Of a stretch of 7,031 nucleotides of DNA, positions 5,631 to 7,031 are shown one piece after another. Every line of letters begins with the position of its first letter. The stretch's first letter is position 1. Where the stretch lies: the NCBI GenBank assembly GCA_900555735.1, contig USMI01000100.1, forward strand, positions 1-7,031, given 5' to 3'. The notes beneath the pieces were generated by a model. It saw only the letters and a program-made list of their open reading frames with translations, was not told where the DNA came from and made no database searches. The DNA is from an uncultured Eubacteriales bacterium. GTDB lineage: Bacteria > Bacillota > Clostridia > Oscillospirales > Oscillospiraceae. Both the position numbers and the translations under genes were made by a program.

Positions 5631-5939
5631 CTATTTCACATACAGCCACACGGCCAGCGCGATCTGTGCCAGCAAGATCAGGGGGATGCCCCACACGAAG
5701 TACCAGTGCTTCGTCTTATGATGGAACACCCGCATGCCCAGCAGCGCGCCCAGACTGCCGCCCAGCAGCGGCAGCAGGAACAGCGTCTTTTCCGGCACAC
5801 GCCATGCGCCCCGCTTGGCCTTGGCCTTGTCGATCCCGTACACCGCGAAGGTCACCAGATTGATGGCGGCCAGCCAGACCAGCAGCACCGTTCCCCAGCC
5901 GCCGACGCTGCTGATGATGCCCACGGACAGCGTTCTCAC
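5631..5939 (-). CDS. DUF1294 family small membrane protein
   Basis: A 102-residue membrane protein of the DUF1294 (YsdA-like) family; the function is not known to me. Three hydrophobic segments are visible, about 16-35, 53-72 and 79-100. The basic family block YGIDKAKAKRGAWRVPEKTL begins at residue 34, and LLGGSLGALLGMRVFHHKTKH follows in and after the second segment. The GTG start overlaps the psuG stop (GTGA), with no clear ribosome binding site, so translation may be coupled to psuG. An alternative GTG at 5888, with GGGGA nearby, would give 85 residues. That is closer to the family's usual length and drops a 17-residue non-conserved extension, so the start is uncertain. It is the last gene of the psuK-psuG operon and ends at the shared terminator. 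Confidence 0.85.
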   Translation of the reverse strand: MRTLSVGIISSVGGWGTVLLVWLAAINLVTFAVYGIDKAKAKRGAWRVPEKTLFLLPLLGGSLGALLGMRVFHHKTKHWYFVWGIPLILLAQIALAVWLYVK

Positions 5940-6856
5940 TTGCCCAGCTTCGCCAGCTGGCAGGCGGTCTTGGCAGCCAGACGGGCGTTATTGTACACCA
6001 GCTGGATGTTGGCGTCCAGACTGCTGCCGCCGGTGATGTCCTTGATCTTAGCCAGCAGGAAGGGTGTGGTGGCCTTGCCGTGGATGCCCTGCTTCTTGGC
6101 ATCCTCCACCGCCTCGTCGATGGCCTTGTTGATGACGTCGGCGTCCATGGAGTATTCCTCGGGGATGGGGTTGGTCACCAGCATGCCGGTCTTGAGACCC
6201 ATCTCACGCTGGGCATGGAAAGCGGCGGCCAACTGCTCCGGGGTGTCCAGACGGTAGTCCACACCGAAGCCGGACTTGCGGGTATAGAAGGCGGGCAGCT
6301 CCTCGGTGCCGTAGCCGATGACAGGCACGCCCTTGGTCTCCAGATACTCCAGCGTCAGACCCAGATCCAGAATGGACTTGGCACCGGCGCACACCACCAT
6401 CACAGGGGTCTGGGCCAGCTCCTCCAGATCAGCGGAGATATCCATGGTGGTCTCGGCGCCGCGATGCACACCGCCGATACCGCCGGTGGCAAACACGGAG
6501 ATACCGGCCATGTGGGCGATCATCATGGTGGTAGTGACGGTAGTGGCGCCGTCGCGGCCCAACGCTACCAGCACCGGCAGATCGCGGCGGCTGGCCTTGG
6601 CCACGCCCGCGCCGGTCTTGCCCAGATAGTCGATCTCCTCAGGAGACAGACCGGCCTTCAGGCGGCCGCCGATGACGGCGATGGTGGCAGGCACCGCGCC
6701 GTTCTCCCGGATGATCTTCTCCACGTTCAGCGCCGTCTCCACATTCTGGGGATAGGGCATACCGTGGCTGATGATGGTGCTCTCCAGCGCCACAACGGGC
6801 TTACCGGCGGCAAGGGCCTCCTGCACCTCAGGGGCAATATCCAGATAACGATTCAT
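5936..6856 (-). CDS. psuG: Pseudouridine-5'-phosphate glycosidase
   Basis: A 306-residue enzyme that cleaves the C-C glycosidic bond of pseudouridine 5'-phosphate, giving uracil and ribose 5-phosphate. The sequence closely follows the E. coli PsuG I recall, including VVALESTIISHGMPYPQN, FATGGIGGVHRGAE, VVCAGAKSILDLGLT and NPIPEEYSM. Residues aligning with the known E. coli active site are present: Glu25 (E31), the metal-linked Asp143 (D149), Schiff-base Lys160 (K166) and Asn283 (N289). The ATG at 6856 is preferred because AAGGAGG lies 10 bases upstream. A GTG two codons earlier (6862) overlaps the psuK stop codon but is only 4 bases from that site. The gene therefore starts within a few bases of the psuK end and is followed by an overlapping DUF1294 gene. 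It works with PsuK to salvage pseudouridine released by RNA turnover. Confidence 0.97.
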   Translation of the reverse strand: MNRYLDIAPEVQEALAAGKPVVALESTIISHGMPYPQNVETALNVEKIIRENGAVPATIAVIGGRLKAGLSPEEIDYLGKTGAGVAKASRRDLPVLVALGRDGATTVTTTMMIAHMAGISVFATGGIGGVHRGAETTMDISADLEELAQTPVMVVCAGAKSILDLGLTLEYLETKGVPVIGYGTEELPAFYTRKSGFGVDYRLDTPEQLAAAFHAQREMGLKTGMLVTNPIPEEYSMDADVINKAIDEAVEDAKKQGIHGKATTPFLLAKIKDITGGSSLDANIQLVYNNARLAAKTACQLAKLGK

Positions 6857-6858
6857 AA

Positions 6859-7031
6859 TCACAGTTCCTCCTTATTGAGTATATAGTCAATGTTCTCCCA
6901 GCTCATGCCAGGGTGAATGGTCTCCTCAGACGTACAGGCCAATGCGCCCGCGCCGATGGCCAGCCGTGCGCACTCCCGCAGCGGCTTTCCGTGGGTGATG
7001 CAGGACGCCAGCGCCGCCGCCATGGCATCGC
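6859..7031 (-). CDS. psuK: Pseudouridine kinase, PfkB family, C-terminal fragment (partial)
   Basis: The last 56 codons and stop of a gene that runs off the right edge. The fragment opens with (G)DAMAAALASC, the end of the PfkB signature G-A-G-D-[AS], so its first aspartate is the expected catalytic base. It then reads ITHGKPLRECARLAIGAGAL, a typical PfkB C-terminal helix pair. PfkB kinases act on many sugars and nucleosides. Assignment as pseudouridine kinase rests on its immediate position before psuG, the usual psuK-psuG pair. Its final codons (AAT AAG GAG GAA) contain the psuG ribosome binding site. Substrate specificity cannot be confirmed from the fragment. Confidence 0.85.
   Translation of the reverse strand, partial: DAMAAALASCITHGKPLRECARLAIGAGALACTSEETIHPGMSWENIDYILNKEEL
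6867..6873 (-). promoter_or_regulatory. psuG ribosome binding site inside psuK
   Basis: AAGGAGG on the minus strand lies within the last codons of psuK. It is 10 bases from the ATG at 6856 and 4 bases from the GTG at 6862, which favours the ATG start and indicates co-translation of the pair. Confidence 0.7.

Noticed and set aside
6080..6886. A 268-codon plus-strand open frame opposite psuG
   Set aside because: It is antisense to an unambiguous psuG and is Gly/His-rich without any recognisable domain.

Overview
The window looks like a moderately GC-rich chromosomal segment of a Clostridia-class Firmicute, most likely an Oscillospiraceae/Oscillospirales-type gut anaerobe. This is inferred from the strong AAAGGAGG-type ribosome binding sites, sigma-A-like promoters in short AT-rich gaps, a CCA-encoding tRNA gene, and the gene families present (DUF1385 beside prmC, PsuK/PsuG, DUF1294). 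No marker in the window fixes the genus. The window is densely coding and contains no insertion sequence, phage gene or CRISPR array that I can see.

Left part (1-4618, minus strand): one leftward gene string. Reading in the direction of transcription it holds a secreted lipoprotein with calcium-loop-like repeats, an OmpR-family response regulator, a membrane histidine kinase, a DUF1385 membrane protein, and the first 16 codons of prmC (release-factor glutamine methyltransferase). Gaps are 27, 41, 56 and 33 bases. The first three genes form a lipoprotein/two-component cassette. DUF1385-prmC appears to have its own extended -10 promoter just after the kinase stop codon.

Divergent intergenic region (4619-4798): the leftward promoter of the lipoprotein operon and the rightward promoter of a tRNA gene. 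It also contains an 11-bp-periodic direct repeat resembling the boxes bound by PhoP/PhoB-type regulators, two perfect odd palindromes and a leader hairpin. It is the most informative non-coding stretch in the window.

Middle (4799-5596, plus strand): tRNA-Leu(CAA), a strong terminator hairpin directly after its CCA end, then an RluA-family RNA pseudouridine synthase with no visible promoter of its own.

Right part (5631-7031, minus strand): a tightly coupled operon psuK (3' end only), psuG and a small DUF1294 membrane protein. PsuK phosphorylates pseudouridine and PsuG splits pseudouridine 5'-phosphate into uracil and ribose 5-phosphate. This operon converges on the pseudouridine synthase gene, and both share one 15-bp perfect bidirectional terminator. 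Enzymes that make and break pseudouridine therefore sit end to end.

Nothing here is a clearly new defence or mobile system. The best leads are the lipoprotein/two-component cassette with its candidate operator, the tRNA-terminator-synthase arrangement, and the coupling of DUF1294 to pseudouridine catabolism.
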